Shown here: positions 10,101 to 20,307 of the stretch, one piece after another
Position numbering within the stretch: position 1 is the stretch's first letter
How the letters are laid out: each line of letters opens with the position of its first letter
Assembly: GCF_045679555.1 (NCBI RefSeq)
Contig: NC_092115.1
Span: forward strand, 40,371,728 to 40,435,727
Direction: 5' to 3'
DNA from: Salvelinus alpinus
Lineage: Eukaryota > Chordata > Actinopteri > Salmoniformes > Salmonidae
Length of the DNA: 64,000 nucleotides
Translations under genes and position numbers: made by a program
Notes under the pieces: model-generated
What the model was told of the DNA's origin: nothing
The model's input: only the letters and a program-made list of their open reading frames with translations
Database searches by the model: none

Positions 10101-13100
10101 TCTACAAGGGGAACTCTCCAGTTGTTGGCGCAGGTGTATTCTCTGGACACAAAGTGTTCACACCCCTTGACTTTTTCCAAAGTTTCTTGTGTTTACAGCC
10201 TGCATTTAAAATGGATTCAATTGGGATTTTGTGCCACGAGCCTACACACAATACCCTCTTCATATTTTCAAGCATGGTGGTGGCTGCATCATGTTATGGA
10301 TGTGTTTGTCATTGGCAAGGACTAGGGAGTTTTTCTTAGGATAAAAAATAAAACAGAATAGAGCTAAGCACAGGCAAAATCTTAGAGGAAAACCTGGTTC
10401 AGTCTGCTTTCCAACAGACACTAGGAGACAAATTCACCTTTCAGCAGGACAATAACCTAAAACACAAGGCCAAATATATACTGGAGGTGCTTACTACAAC
10501 GACATTGAATGGTCATTAGTGGCCGAGTTACAGTTTTGACTTAAACCAGCTTGAAAATCTATGGCAAGACGTGGCAAGAATCTATGGCAACCAACTTGAC
10601 TGATCTTGAATAATTAAAAATAATTAAAAAAGGGCAAATATTGTACAATCCAGGTGTGCAAAGCTCTTAGATACTTACCCAGAAAGACTCAACTGTAATC
10701 ACTGTATTGACTCAGGGGCGTAAATTAGATATTTCATTTTCAGTACATTTGCAAAATGTTTTAAAACATGTTTTCATGTTGTCATTGGGAAGTAGATGGG
10801 TGAGAAAAATATATATTTAATACATTTTAAATTCAGCCTGTAACACAAAATGTGGAATAAGTCGAGGGGTATGAATACTTTCTGAAGGTACTGTATATAT
10901 ATATATATATATATTCGGTGACCTGAACAGTCGTATCTCTGATCTGAAAGACTGTATAATTAACATTGATGTTATTGCACCTAAATTTGCTTTAGACACA
11001 GGTTTAAATAGGCATGAGTTCTCAAAAGGATTCCAAATGCTGCATTCTGGATGGTAGATTATCACCACAAAATTATAATTTTGTCAACAAAGTGAAAAGC
11101 AGTCATCGACTATATTATAACACCTCATGAATGTCTGAATTCATGTGTGGAGTTGAATGTGATTACCTCAACTAAGCTTGTGGAAAGTAAAGGTCCTGAG
11201 TGTATTGGTCTGATTGGAGATCGTAGTAGACTGCCTGATCCTTCATTGTTGTTTCTGAAATTCATGGTGGGAAACTATACTGGGGAGGAAGGTGATGTAG
11301 GCTTATCGAAGTCAAGTGCAAATCAGACCAAAAGAAGGCCTAGAAACCTAGCTGACCATTTTCTTTCATCTGACATGTGCTGTACTGTTCTTATGGACCT
11401 GATTGATAACCTGGAAGCTTGCCAGAAAACACCGTATAATATTGATCAGTGGTATGGCCGGATCTGTGATGTACTACATGATGCAACGGAAAAGTGTTTA
11501 CCTGTTAAAATCAGTATCATCCAAGCCTAAGAGACCTCGACAAATTGGTAAACCGCTATTGGAATAAAGAGTTAAGTCATTTAGGGTTTGACCAATCAAT
11601 GAGAAGAGGTTTAAGGGAAGAGTTTAAACAGTGTCAACATATCTTTGACAAACAAGCTAAGTTCTAGAAGAGGAGTATCAGAAGGGGCCAAGCACTGCAT
11701 CTTGAACAACTGCAAAGTAACAACCTTCAGCAATTTTGGAATGAAATTAATAAACTGGGTCCGAAAAGAGTTATGAAAATTCCAATGGAAATCATACTGG
11801 AATAATTATCAACTTGAACACAAGAAGAATTGTGTATTAGACAACTGGGAGAAGGATTTTGTTAACCTATTTTCAGGCAATAATATACCATCTGTGCTTG
11901 ATGATTAATTATAAATTATCATGTAACTTAAAGAATGGGTTGGAAATTGAGATGAATAGGGCTGGATACGCCTCAAACGTGTTCCTGAATTGACTTTGGA
12001 GGAAGTTAGGAAGGCTGTTGAGAAAGCAGAATAAGAAAAGCAATAGGAATAGCAGAGTTGCCAAATGAAGTCCCGAAGTCTACTAGGTTACTGCAGACTC
12101 TATTTTGTCTTTTACTATTGTACCCGGATGATATTGTCCTCATTGCAGAAAGCGAGTTTGATTTGCAATGTACGCAGAACAGTCAATCTCTGGTGTACCA
12201 AAATGGAGATGAATGATTAACCAAGATAAAACCCAGATGGTGCACTTAAAAAAAAAATGTACTGTAAGAAGTTTTCATATTCTCTTTTGAAGCAATGCCC
12301 CTAAAATACACTAGCTCATATAAATACATTGGTTTCCTTTTGATGAATGTATGACCTTTAAAAGAGGGTATAAAGTACGTACTAGATTCTGCAGATAGCA
12401 TGTTGGGGTCTGTCGTAAGTACACTGAAAGTCTGTAAAGACCTGGGCTATTGTACATATTCACAGCTCTTTAGTTCATGTGTGTCCTATACTGAACTATG
12501 CTGCTGGAATCAGGAGTTTTATAGAATCCAAAACAGCTGACTCTATTCAGAATAGAGCCATACAATGTTTTCTGGGAGTGCATAAGTTTGCTCCAAGCCT
12601 TGCTATTCAAGGAGACATGGGTTGGAAGCTCTGTGAAATAAGACAGAGGGGTGAAATTATTAGGTTATGGAACCGCCTTATCAATATTCACAGTGGACAG
12701 AATAACAAAAATGGATTTCAACTGGGATAAAACACACAACTACCCTTGGACAACGGAACTCGATGCCATATTTAAGGAAGCTGATCTACAACACTTATTT
12801 AGAAACAGGTTAGGATGCAGTATGATCAAACACAAGTTAACCCTTAGAGCTACAATGAAAAATGGTCAACTGACATATGTCTAAACCAAAACTCTGAACT
12901 TACAACCAGATCAAAAACAGCTATGATCTATGACCTTATGTCACCGCTCACCGCTCACCTAACCAAAAATCTAAATGTCCTTGTGTGCCCAGTTGAGAAC
13001 CAGGATACTGCCTCTGGCAATATGAAGTACGTAGGTTCAATGCCATTGATGAAGAAGAGCGACTATGTACTATCTGGGATTTAGGAGGTTGAGAATGAAG

Positions 13101-14600
13101 TGCACATTTTATTTTATTGTACTTTATATGATGATTTGAGAGCTATACTGAAACAGGAACTATTCTGGATTAAAAAAAAGATTTTTAAGAAAATGGCAAT
13201 TTACGAGATTTTTTTCTCTCCTGGTTGTAAATTGTATCTCCAAAGCTTGGAAGATGCAACACGATAAGCTGTATACTTGAAAGGTTTTCATCAGATACTT
13301 TTATCCTAAATAGCCATTTTCTACATTAAAGTATTTTGCCAGATCAGGACCTAACATAAGGACAACTCAGAGTATGCTGTTCTGTTCTTCTGAAATAGAC
13401 TACATTTTCTTCATACCATGTTACTTTAGACCATTCTAAAATAAATCATGGATTTATTGTGAAGGTGTAGGCTATATTACAGGGATTTATGAGACTTTTT
13501 ATAATATAGATGTTTCAAAGTTCTGCATCAGTGGCTTGTAGACTACGTCTGGAAGCCAGGAGAGGCTAAATGTGTTTATGTTCATTAACGGTCAATTACC
13601 GTGAGACCGGCAGTTATTTGCTTGACAATCACCGGCTGACTAAATCTCGTGACCGCCATAGCCCTACTCATGATCAACCTGGTTAAATAAAAGCGTCAAC
13701 ATACTCAAATAGCAGGCCAACCCACCGACTTTCTCTGTTAAAATCTGGAGGTTGAACACTCGCTCATCCTTGAACAGCTCGATGCCATAGACGCAGTCGA
13801 ATCCGTCGTATTTGACCATGTAGAGGGAGGTGTTGACGGTGAGGCGCTCCAGCACTGTGCCTTTCCACTTGGTCAGGTTGCCCTTCTCCCTCCAATTGTG
13901 CTCAATCCGCAGGCCCAGCAGGTTGTTAGCGTCTGGGGTCGACGACAGAGACGAACCTGAACTCTCACTCAGCTCACCGCTGCTACGTTTTCTGAGGGGA
14001 AGGGAGAGAAGAATATAGGCTCTTCATCTATGTCTGTAATGTCTTTTTCGTTATGTGTCGGACCCCAGTAAGACTAGCTGTCGCCATTGGTGTCGGCTAA
14101 TGGGGATCCTAATAAATAAAAAAATCGAATCTGTAGCTAGAGGACTTCTGCTCTCTCCAGGAGTAGCTAAGTATCAGTTTTTGTCTTAATCAGTTGTTGC
14201 CCTGTCTTTTGTTGGCTAGTGCTATTACTTTTTTTTCATACTAGCACTTTGCTGATAACTATATTGAGGTAAAACTTACTATGATTGTGATATGTGGTTG
14301 TCTCACTTAGCTATCTTTACACTAACTGTAAGTCACTATGGATAAGAGCGTCTGCTAAATGCTAAATGACAAATGTAAAATAAGTTCAACCCACTGGGCA
14401 CATACGTCAATTCACAGTCTATACCACGTTGGTTGAATGTAATTTTGTTGAAATGACGTGGAAACAACGTTAATTCAACCATCGTATGCCCAGTGGGCAA
14501 GTTCGGGTTCAAGCAAACCAGGAAACACACAAAACAGTACTAGAATATCAGTGAAATAACCAACAGGTGATTCAACCTACCTGCCCCTTTTCTTGGACAT
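6989..14600 (-). CDS. spin: Spindlin-family chromatin reader, 241 aa, four coding exons
   Basis: Spindlins are nuclear histone readers: the second Spin/Ssty repeat of mammalian SPIN1 binds H3K4me3 and the first contacts H3R8me2a or H3K9me. Joining minus-strand exons 14600-14581, 13991-13726, 8261-8028 and 7194-6989 gives one open frame of 241 residues plus TAG. All introns are GT-AG and the phases agree. Three repeats lie at about residues 32-92, 107-170 and 190-238, ending VYDLVKTT as in known spindlins. The residues equivalent to SPIN1 Phe141, Trp151, Tyr170 and Tyr177 are Phe118, Trp128, Tyr147 and Tyr154, so the methyl-lysine cage is intact. The N-terminus (MSKKRGRKRS) is short, basic and then serine-rich, shorter than in SPIN1. 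Repeat 1 is more diverged than repeats 2 and 3. It may be spin1, a salmonid ohnolog or a fish-specific paralog; orthology is not settled. Confidence 0.92.
7195..8027 (-). other. Spindlin-like intron 3
   Basis: An 833-bp GT-AG intron. At about 7,340-7,400 it holds a short AT-rich block (tgcctttatttaaccatgta) resembling the reversed tail shared by many salmonid SINEs and LINEs. No gene is seen inside. Confidence 0.75.
8028..8261 (-). CDS. spin: Spindlin-like coding exon 3 (second repeat, H3K4me3 pocket)
   Basis: The acceptor ends ccctatag and the donor is gtaagagc. The exon encodes [20 protein letters not shown], the [11 protein letters not shown] strand and [20 protein letters not shown], followed by GDLRILPEA. 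Cage residues Phe118, Trp128, Tyr147 and Tyr154 are all in this exon. This is the best-conserved part of the protein. Confidence 0.95.
8990..13260 (+). mobile_element. Decayed non-LTR retrotransposon (ORF1, endonuclease, RT)
   Basis: Pieces of one LINE lie in order on the plus strand. A coiled-coil ORF1 fragment is at 9,139-9,384 ([20 protein letters not shown]). Apurinic endonuclease fragments follow at about 9,730-10,100 ([20 protein letters not shown], then [16 protein letters not shown]) and, after a Tc1 insertion, at 10,912-11,100 ([11 protein letters not shown]). A linker frame is at 11,147-11,527. A reverse-transcriptase remnant at about 12,118 reads [12 protein letters not shown], so the usual YADD box has Ala changed to Pro. 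The C-terminal region at 12,479-12,884 includes [20 protein letters not shown] and GDMGW. Many stops and shifts make it non-functional. The clade is uncertain. Confidence 0.8.
10128..10893 (+). mobile_element. Tc1-like transposon, internally deleted, inside the LINE
   Basis: The left end (acaaagtgttcacacccctt gactttttcc) is the inverted counterpart of the right end (ggggtatgaatactttctga aggtactgta, to about 10,893). Between them are transposase catalytic-core remnants: [16 protein letters not shown] codons near 10,275 and the [18 protein letters not shown] segment near 10,437-10,480. Much of the N-terminal DNA-binding region is gone. A (TA)n run of about 22 bases (10,893-10,914) follows the right end; Tc1 elements insert at TA, so this run may have grown from the target site. 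The copy near 36,695-37,575 belongs to the same family. Confidence 0.75.
13726..13991 (-). CDS. spin: Spindlin-like coding exon 2 (first Spin/Ssty repeat)
   Basis: The acceptor is ccttcccctcag and the donor is gtgggttg after the phase-1 G at 13,726. The exon encodes the basic/serine-rich linker (about residues 7-30) and the first repeat with [20 protein letters not shown] and [20 protein letters not shown]. The [11 protein letters not shown] core is almost identical to vertebrate spindlins, whereas the end (NLQILTEKV) is diverged. Confidence 0.92.
14390..14497. repeat. Small MITE-like repeat with 11-bp inverted ends
   Basis: The perfect 11-bp inverted repeats cccactgggca (14,390-14,400) and tgcccagtggg (14,487-14,497) enclose about 86 bases rich in the internally repeated gttgaat/attcaac motif. 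This is a common fish repeat type. It sits in the first coding intron of the spindlin-like gene (13,992-14,580). Confidence 0.65.
14581..14600 (-). CDS. spin: Spindlin-like coding exon 1 (start codon)
   Basis: Twenty coding bases encode MSKKRG plus two bases of the next codon, followed by the donor gtaggttg. The upstream bases ctctacccacag form a good acceptor about 27 bases before the ATG, so at least one non-coding 5' exon lies further upstream. I chose this ATG because it is in frame across the first intron; an overlapping ATG 8 bases upstream is out of frame. Confidence 0.8.
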
Positions 14601-15599
14601 GTTTCCATAAATTCACACAATCCTGTGGGTAGAGGGCAAAGAGTGTATTTTACAACACAAAAACGTTTAATAATCTCAATCTTGAGAAAGTAACTTGATA
14701 CAATGGTATTGTGTGCTGGATTATGAGTTTATATTTTACTAGGTTACATGGATAACACATGGACAGTGTCTTGAGGAGCAGAAAGACCTATATTCAAGTT
14801 ACAAAGGAAGAAGGCACACATATTTACCTGGGATTCTGGACACTCATAACAATGTTGCCTAAATTACAGTGTTATCATATCGCATAATTATGGTTACGTA
14901 AATTATGCTATCCCCTACAACCAACAAATCCACACCCACCAATGTAGTCTACAAGTATTCCTACAGGATTGGTTATTTTACCCATGTAGCCTAGTAGTTT
15001 CCCGCGAGTAGACCACAGGCTTTGTTACATTGTAGCCATACCGGATGTCAACAAACAACAATGTCGCCCTCCCTCTCGCTGCATAACCTCTTTCAACTTC
15101 TGCCAGTGCAATTCCCTATACAATCATGTCGCGTCTCTAGTGTCATTTCGCTGCGACCAAGTTTCGTAAAATTGTAGCAATTAGATTTTTCTGGACTAGA
15201 CAAGATATATTCCTGGCGACAGACATAGTCAAGTTGAAGCCATCCTGTAAGCAGAGGTGTAGCCTTTCACATTCGTAATTTTTGTTCAGATATTGACAAT
15301 TGTTTTTCAAAGGCGCGCGTGCCTATTTTGCGACATCAACGTCGATGTAACAATGAACGTCATGTAATCATGTATAGGCTACAGTGAGGTTGTTTTGTGA
15401 CATAAAACTGACCTCTGGTCTACAGTAAAACGACCAATGCGGTATTCACATTTGCATTACAATAGCGCACGCAACAGGCGAAATTGACGCACTGGAGGGC
15501 TTGAATTACAGTAGGCCTATACTCTAGTGTAGTAAAACGATTATTAAAGTAGAATGAATATTTAGACAGAGTTACCTGGGCACTATTTTCATATCTACT

Positions 15600-15955
15600 T
15601 CCCTCTGCTGAGCAGAATCCACCTCATGAAAGCTACAAGGAAATAGTCTTACTACGGAAACTACAACTACCAAGATAGGTCTATGCCTAAACGAACTGTT
15701 CATTAAATCAGTGTACTTCTCAAAGGACGCTGGGAGTTGGTGTCCATTACGTCACTCACCACAAAGCCATGGAAAGTGATTGGGTGCTGTATCTCACAAA
15801 GGAGCGGACATGTTTTAATTTAGCATAAATCTACAGTGTGGCTTTGGCAAGCCTTTAAAGATTCCGTGTGTATCTATTTTGCCTATCTGTTAGTAAACTT
15901 TGCGGCCAATAGGCTACGTAGTTTGAACTAACCTACATTTCCCACCATGCAATAC
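15600..15955 (-). promoter_or_regulatory. Candidate promoter of the spindlin-like gene
   Basis: On the minus strand upstream of the coding start, this stretch holds a CRE/ATF-like ttacgtca (15,747-15,754), two CCAAT boxes in opposite orientation (gattgg at 15,778-15,783; gccaat at about 15,905-15,910) and a ZNF143/Staf-like site, ctacatttcccaccatgc (15,933-15,950). These are typical of TATA-less vertebrate housekeeping promoters. Candidate 5' donors for non-coding exons occur on the minus strand at about 15,575 (cccag then gtaact) and 14,827 (cccag then gtaaat). No transcript evidence is available. Confidence 0.45.
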
Positions 15956-16139
15956 ATTTTGTGGATTGTCTTTCCCAATATTCGTTATCTCTCTCTCCGC
16001 CTCTCGCAATCCGTACTGTACATAAACAACTAGAGCTACAGAGCAGACTGTGACCAGAAAAGACAGCTACCTGACACAGGACCTCTGTAAATCAATGGAT
16101 GTGATCCGTCATGTCCAAAAGGAGGCTCCTAAATATATT

Positions 16140-16571
16140 ACTCAAATGGTGGAATACGTATACAATTCTCATACTTGAGTAAAAGTAAAGATACCTTAAT
16201 AGAAAATGACTCAAGTAAACGTGAACGTCACCCATTATAATACTACTTGAGTAAAAGTCTAAAAGATACTTAAATATAGTTAAGTATCAAAAGTAAATGT
16301 AATTGCTAAAATATCCACCAGAAGCCCACCAGATCAGTGGAAATAGGGATGACCAAGGGTGTTCTCTTGATAAGTGTGTGAATAAGACAATTATCCTGTC
16401 CTGCTAAGCACTCAAAATGTAACGAGTACTTTTGGGTGTCGGAAAATGTATGCAGTAAAAAGTACATTATTTTCTTAAGGAATGTAGTGGTGTAAAAGTT
16501 GTCAAAAATATAAATAGTCAAGTAAAGTACAGATACCCCAGAAAACTACTTAAGTACTTTACACCACTGTT
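16140..16571. repeat. hAT-like MITE (cttgagtaaaagt family)
   Basis: The sequence has repeated acttgagtaaaagt and taagtatc motifs on the left and an inverted counterpart on the right (gtcaagtaaagtacagatac, then acttaagtactttacaccac). This long, self-complementary, non-coding family is very common in fish, and the tgtaaagtacttaag type of end is usually assigned to nonautonomous hAT elements. The class is from memory. Confidence 0.6.
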
Positions 16572-17144
16572 GGCTGGCAGCAATTATTTATTGTGTTTTA
16601 TTTAACTCAGAACTTTGTCTCCCATCTCAGTATTTTAGAACAGATAATATGCATACAGTGTTACTATTCATTTTATCATTGAGCTTATTAATTAAAACCA
16701 TGCTAAATGTAGGCTACGTACAATTTTCCCTCCGTCAGGTATCTCTCAAAATGTCAAGGAGGCTAAACCAAGTAAAATAAATGTTACATTACAGTAACAA
16801 AGATTATGTAATAGGGATCATAACTTTCCACATCTCTCCGTTTTCCTTGGTCTCCTCCAGTGGCAAATCATGGCAGGAGAGAGTCTAATCATGTGGAGGG
16901 TGGAGGATCATAAACCACTGTCCAGTCCAAGTCCTGTGACGGATCTAACAAATACCTGCCGTGTCAAATAAATGACATAAGAAAAATACTCTGTACTGTT
17001 AGCTGCTAAGGAGGCCGGATAAACCATTACATCTGATCAAATTTGGCCTACTCAACAAACTCCTCGAAAGATACTGTTAAGTTCTAGTTTTTACCACTAG
17101 ATGTCAGACACAGTCTATGTCACAGCAGACCATTCATAATGATC
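16572..17144. other. Unassigned non-coding sequence
   Basis: About 570 bases with no coding frame or element that I recognise, between a MITE and a LINE 3' end. Confidence 0.45.
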
Positions 17145-17440
17145 AAATCAAATCAAAGTTTATTTGTCAAGTGTGCCGAATACCTTACAGTGAAATGCTT
17201 ACTTACAGGCTCTAACCAATAGTGGAAAAAATGTATTAGGTGAACAACGGGTAAGTAAAGAAATAAAACAACAGTAAAAAGACAGGCTATATACATTAGC
17301 GAGGCTATAAAAGTAGCGAGGCTACATACAGACACCGGTTAATCAGGCTGATTGAGGTAGAATGCGGGAGCACTGATTGGTCGGCCCAATTGAGGTAGTA
17401 TGTACATGAATGTATAGTTAAAGTGACTGGGTTGAACAGA
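17145..17440 (-). mobile_element. LINE 3'-UTR fragment (L2-like)
   Basis: It starts with the caaatcaaatcaaa-gtttatttgtcaagtg block and continues ctttacagtgaaatgcttacttacaggctc in the same order as the 3' ends at 2,896 and 58,020. No coding part remains, so this is a severely 5'-truncated insertion read from the minus strand. Confidence 0.8.
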
Positions 17441-20307
17441 CTTTCATGGATTAACTGTACAAAGCAAATGATTGAGTGTTTCAGAGGGCTTCTCTGACAA
17501 CCTATCCTCTATTAGAGCTCTGAGTACCTTTCTTAGTTCCGCAGTGGCATGTGTGTGCGTCAGACGTCTTAATCAACCTCACCTTTAGTGTTGCAACTCT
17601 TCAGTCAGAAATCACCGGACCATTGATTTAAAGTTGACAAAAATCATTTGTCTCCACTTAGCGACACACAAGCCTTTGAATAGACTTTGTGAATAATTTC
17701 TTTAACCACTCCCCTAGGGCATTTTATCAACCATCTTCTGTCCTAGATGAGGAACTTCGGAAGAGTTAACTTCAACTAGCTAACTTGAAGATAGCTAGTT
17801 GTTTTTTAATTGTTTTAATTTAACAAGGTAAGCTAGTTGAGAACAAGTTCTCATTTACAACTGCGACCTGGCCAAGATAAAGCAAGGCAGTGTGACACAA
17901 ACAACAACACAGAGTTAGACATGGAATAAACAAACGTACAGAATAACACAATAGAAAAAAAAGAAAGTCTATATACAGTGTGTGCAAATGGCGTGAGGAG
18001 GAAAGGCAATATATAGGCCATAGTAGCAAAGTAATTACAATTTAGCAAATTAACACTGGAGTGATGGATGTGCAGATGGTGATGTGCAAGTAGAAATACT
18101 GGTGTACAAAAGAGCAGAAAATTAAATAAAAACAATATGGGGATGAGGTAGGTAGATTGGGTGGGCTATTTACAGATGGGCTATGTACAGCTGCAGCGAT
18201 CGGTTAGCTGCTCAGATAGCTGATGTTTAAAGTTAGTAAGGGAAATATAAGTCTCCAGCTTCAGCGATTTTTGCATTTCGTTCCAGTCATTGGCAGCAGA
18301 GAACTGGAAGGAAAGGTGGCCAAAGGAGGTGTTGGCTTTGGGGATGACTAGTGAGATATACCTGCTGGAGCGCGTGCTATGGGTGGGTGTTGTTATCATG
18401 ACCAGTGAGCTGAGATAAGGCGGAGCTTTACCTAGCATAGACTTATAGATGACCTGGAGCCAGTGGGTCTGGCGACGAATACGTAGCGAGGGCCAGCCGA
18501 CTAGAGCATACACGTCGCAGTGGTGGGTGGTATAAGGGGCTTTGGTGACAAAATGGATGGCACTGTGATAGACTGCATCCAGTTTTCTGAGTAGAGTATT
18601 GGAAGCTATTTTGTAAAAGACATCACCCGTGACCAGCTCGAAAACCGGAATGCACAGTGGAGAAGGTACGGTGGGATTCGAAATGGTCAGTGATCTGTTT
18701 ATTAACTTGGCTTTTGAAGACTTTAGAAAGGCAGGGCAGGATGGATATTGGTCTGTAACAGTTCATCCCCCTTTGAAGAGGGGGATGACCGCGGTAGCGT
18801 TCCAATCTTTAGGGATCTCGGACGATACGAAAGAGAGTTTGAACCGGCCGGGTATAGTGGTTGCAACAATGGCGGTGGATCATTTTAGAAAGAGAGGGTC
18901 CAGATTGTCTAGCCCAGCTGATTTGAATGGGTCCAGGTTTTGCAGCTCTTTCAGATCATCTGCTATCTGGATTTGGGTGAAGGAGAAGCTGGGGAGGCTT
19001 GGGCAAGTAGCTGCGGGGGGTGCAGAGCTGTTGGTCGGGGTTGGGGTAGCCAGGAGGAAAGCATGGCCAGCCGTAGAGAAATGCTTATTGAAATTCGCGA
19101 TTATCGTGGATTTATCAGTGGTGACAGTGTTACCTAGCCTCAGTGCAGTGGGTAGCTGGGAGGAGGTGCTCTTATTCTCCTTGGACTTTACAGTGTCCCA
19201 AAATCTTTTGGAGTTAGAGCTACAGGATGCAAATTTCTGTTTGAAAAACCTAGCCTTTGCTTTCCTGACTGACTGCATGTATTGGTTCCTGACTTCCCAG
19301 AAAAGTTGCATATCGCGGGAACTATTCGATGCTAGTGTAGTCCGCCACAGGATGTTTTTGTGCTGGTTGAGGGCAGTCAGGTCTGGAGTGAACCAAGGAC
19401 TATATCTGTTCTTAGTTCTACATTTTTTGAAAGGGGCATGCTTATTTAAGATGGTGAGGAAATGACTTTTAAAGAACAACTAGGCATCCTTGATTGACGG
19501 GATGAGGTCACTATCCTTCCAGGATACCCGGGCCAGGTCGATTAGAAAGGCCTGCTCGCAGAAGTGTTTTAGGGAGCGTTTGACAGTGAGGATGGGTGGT
19601 TGTTTGAACGCGGACCTGTAGTGGATGCAGGCAATGAGGCAGTGATCGCTGAGATCCTGATTGAAAACAGCAGATGTGTATTTGGAGGGAAAGTTGGTCA
19701 GGATAATATCTATGAGGGTGCCCATGTTTACGGATTTAGGGTTGTACCTGGTGGGTTCCTTGATAATTTGTGTGAGATTGAGGGCATCAAGCTTAGATTG
19801 TAGGACTGCCGGGCGTTAAGCATATCCCAGTTTAGGTCACCTAACAGAACGAACTCTGAAGATAGATGGGGGGCAATCAATTCACATATGGTGTCCAGGG
19901 CACAGCTGAGAGCTGAGGGGGGTCTATAACAGGTGGCAACAGTGAGAGACTTATTTCTGGAGAGATTCATTTTTAAGATTAGAAGCTCGAACTGTTTGGG
20001 CATAGACCTGGAAAGTATGACAGAACTTTTCAGGCTATCTCTGGAGTAGATTGCAACTCCTCCCCCTTTGGCATTTCTATCTTGACGGAAAATGTTGTAG
20101 TTGGGTATGGAAATCTCAGATTTATTTGTGGCCTTCCTAAGCCAGGATTCAGACACTGCAAGGACATCAGGGTTGGTGGAGTGTCCTAAAGCAGTGAGTA
20201 AAACAAACTTAGGGAGGAGGCTTCTGATGTTAACATGCATGAAACCAATACTTTTTCAGTTACAGAAGTCAACAAATGAGAGTGCCTGGGAACACACAGG
20301 GCCTGGG

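Larger units (their letters stand above)
8262..13725 (-). other. Spindlin-like intron 2 with LINE and Tc1 insertions
   Basis: A 5.46-kb intron between coding exons 2 and 3. It is large because of a degenerate plus-strand LINE (8,990-13,260) split by a Tc1-like element (about 10,128-10,893). The 8,262-8,990 part shows no recognisable gene. Confidence 0.8.

Noticed and set aside
11147..11530. Possible host gene of 127 codons
   Set aside because: Its position between endonuclease and RT remnants and its sequence fit the LINE linker region.
18629..19465. Long plus-strand open frame of about 278 codons
   Set aside because: It is the antisense of the minus-strand LINE linker and RT region, has no recognisable domain, and the minus strand carries clear LINE protein motifs in the same place.
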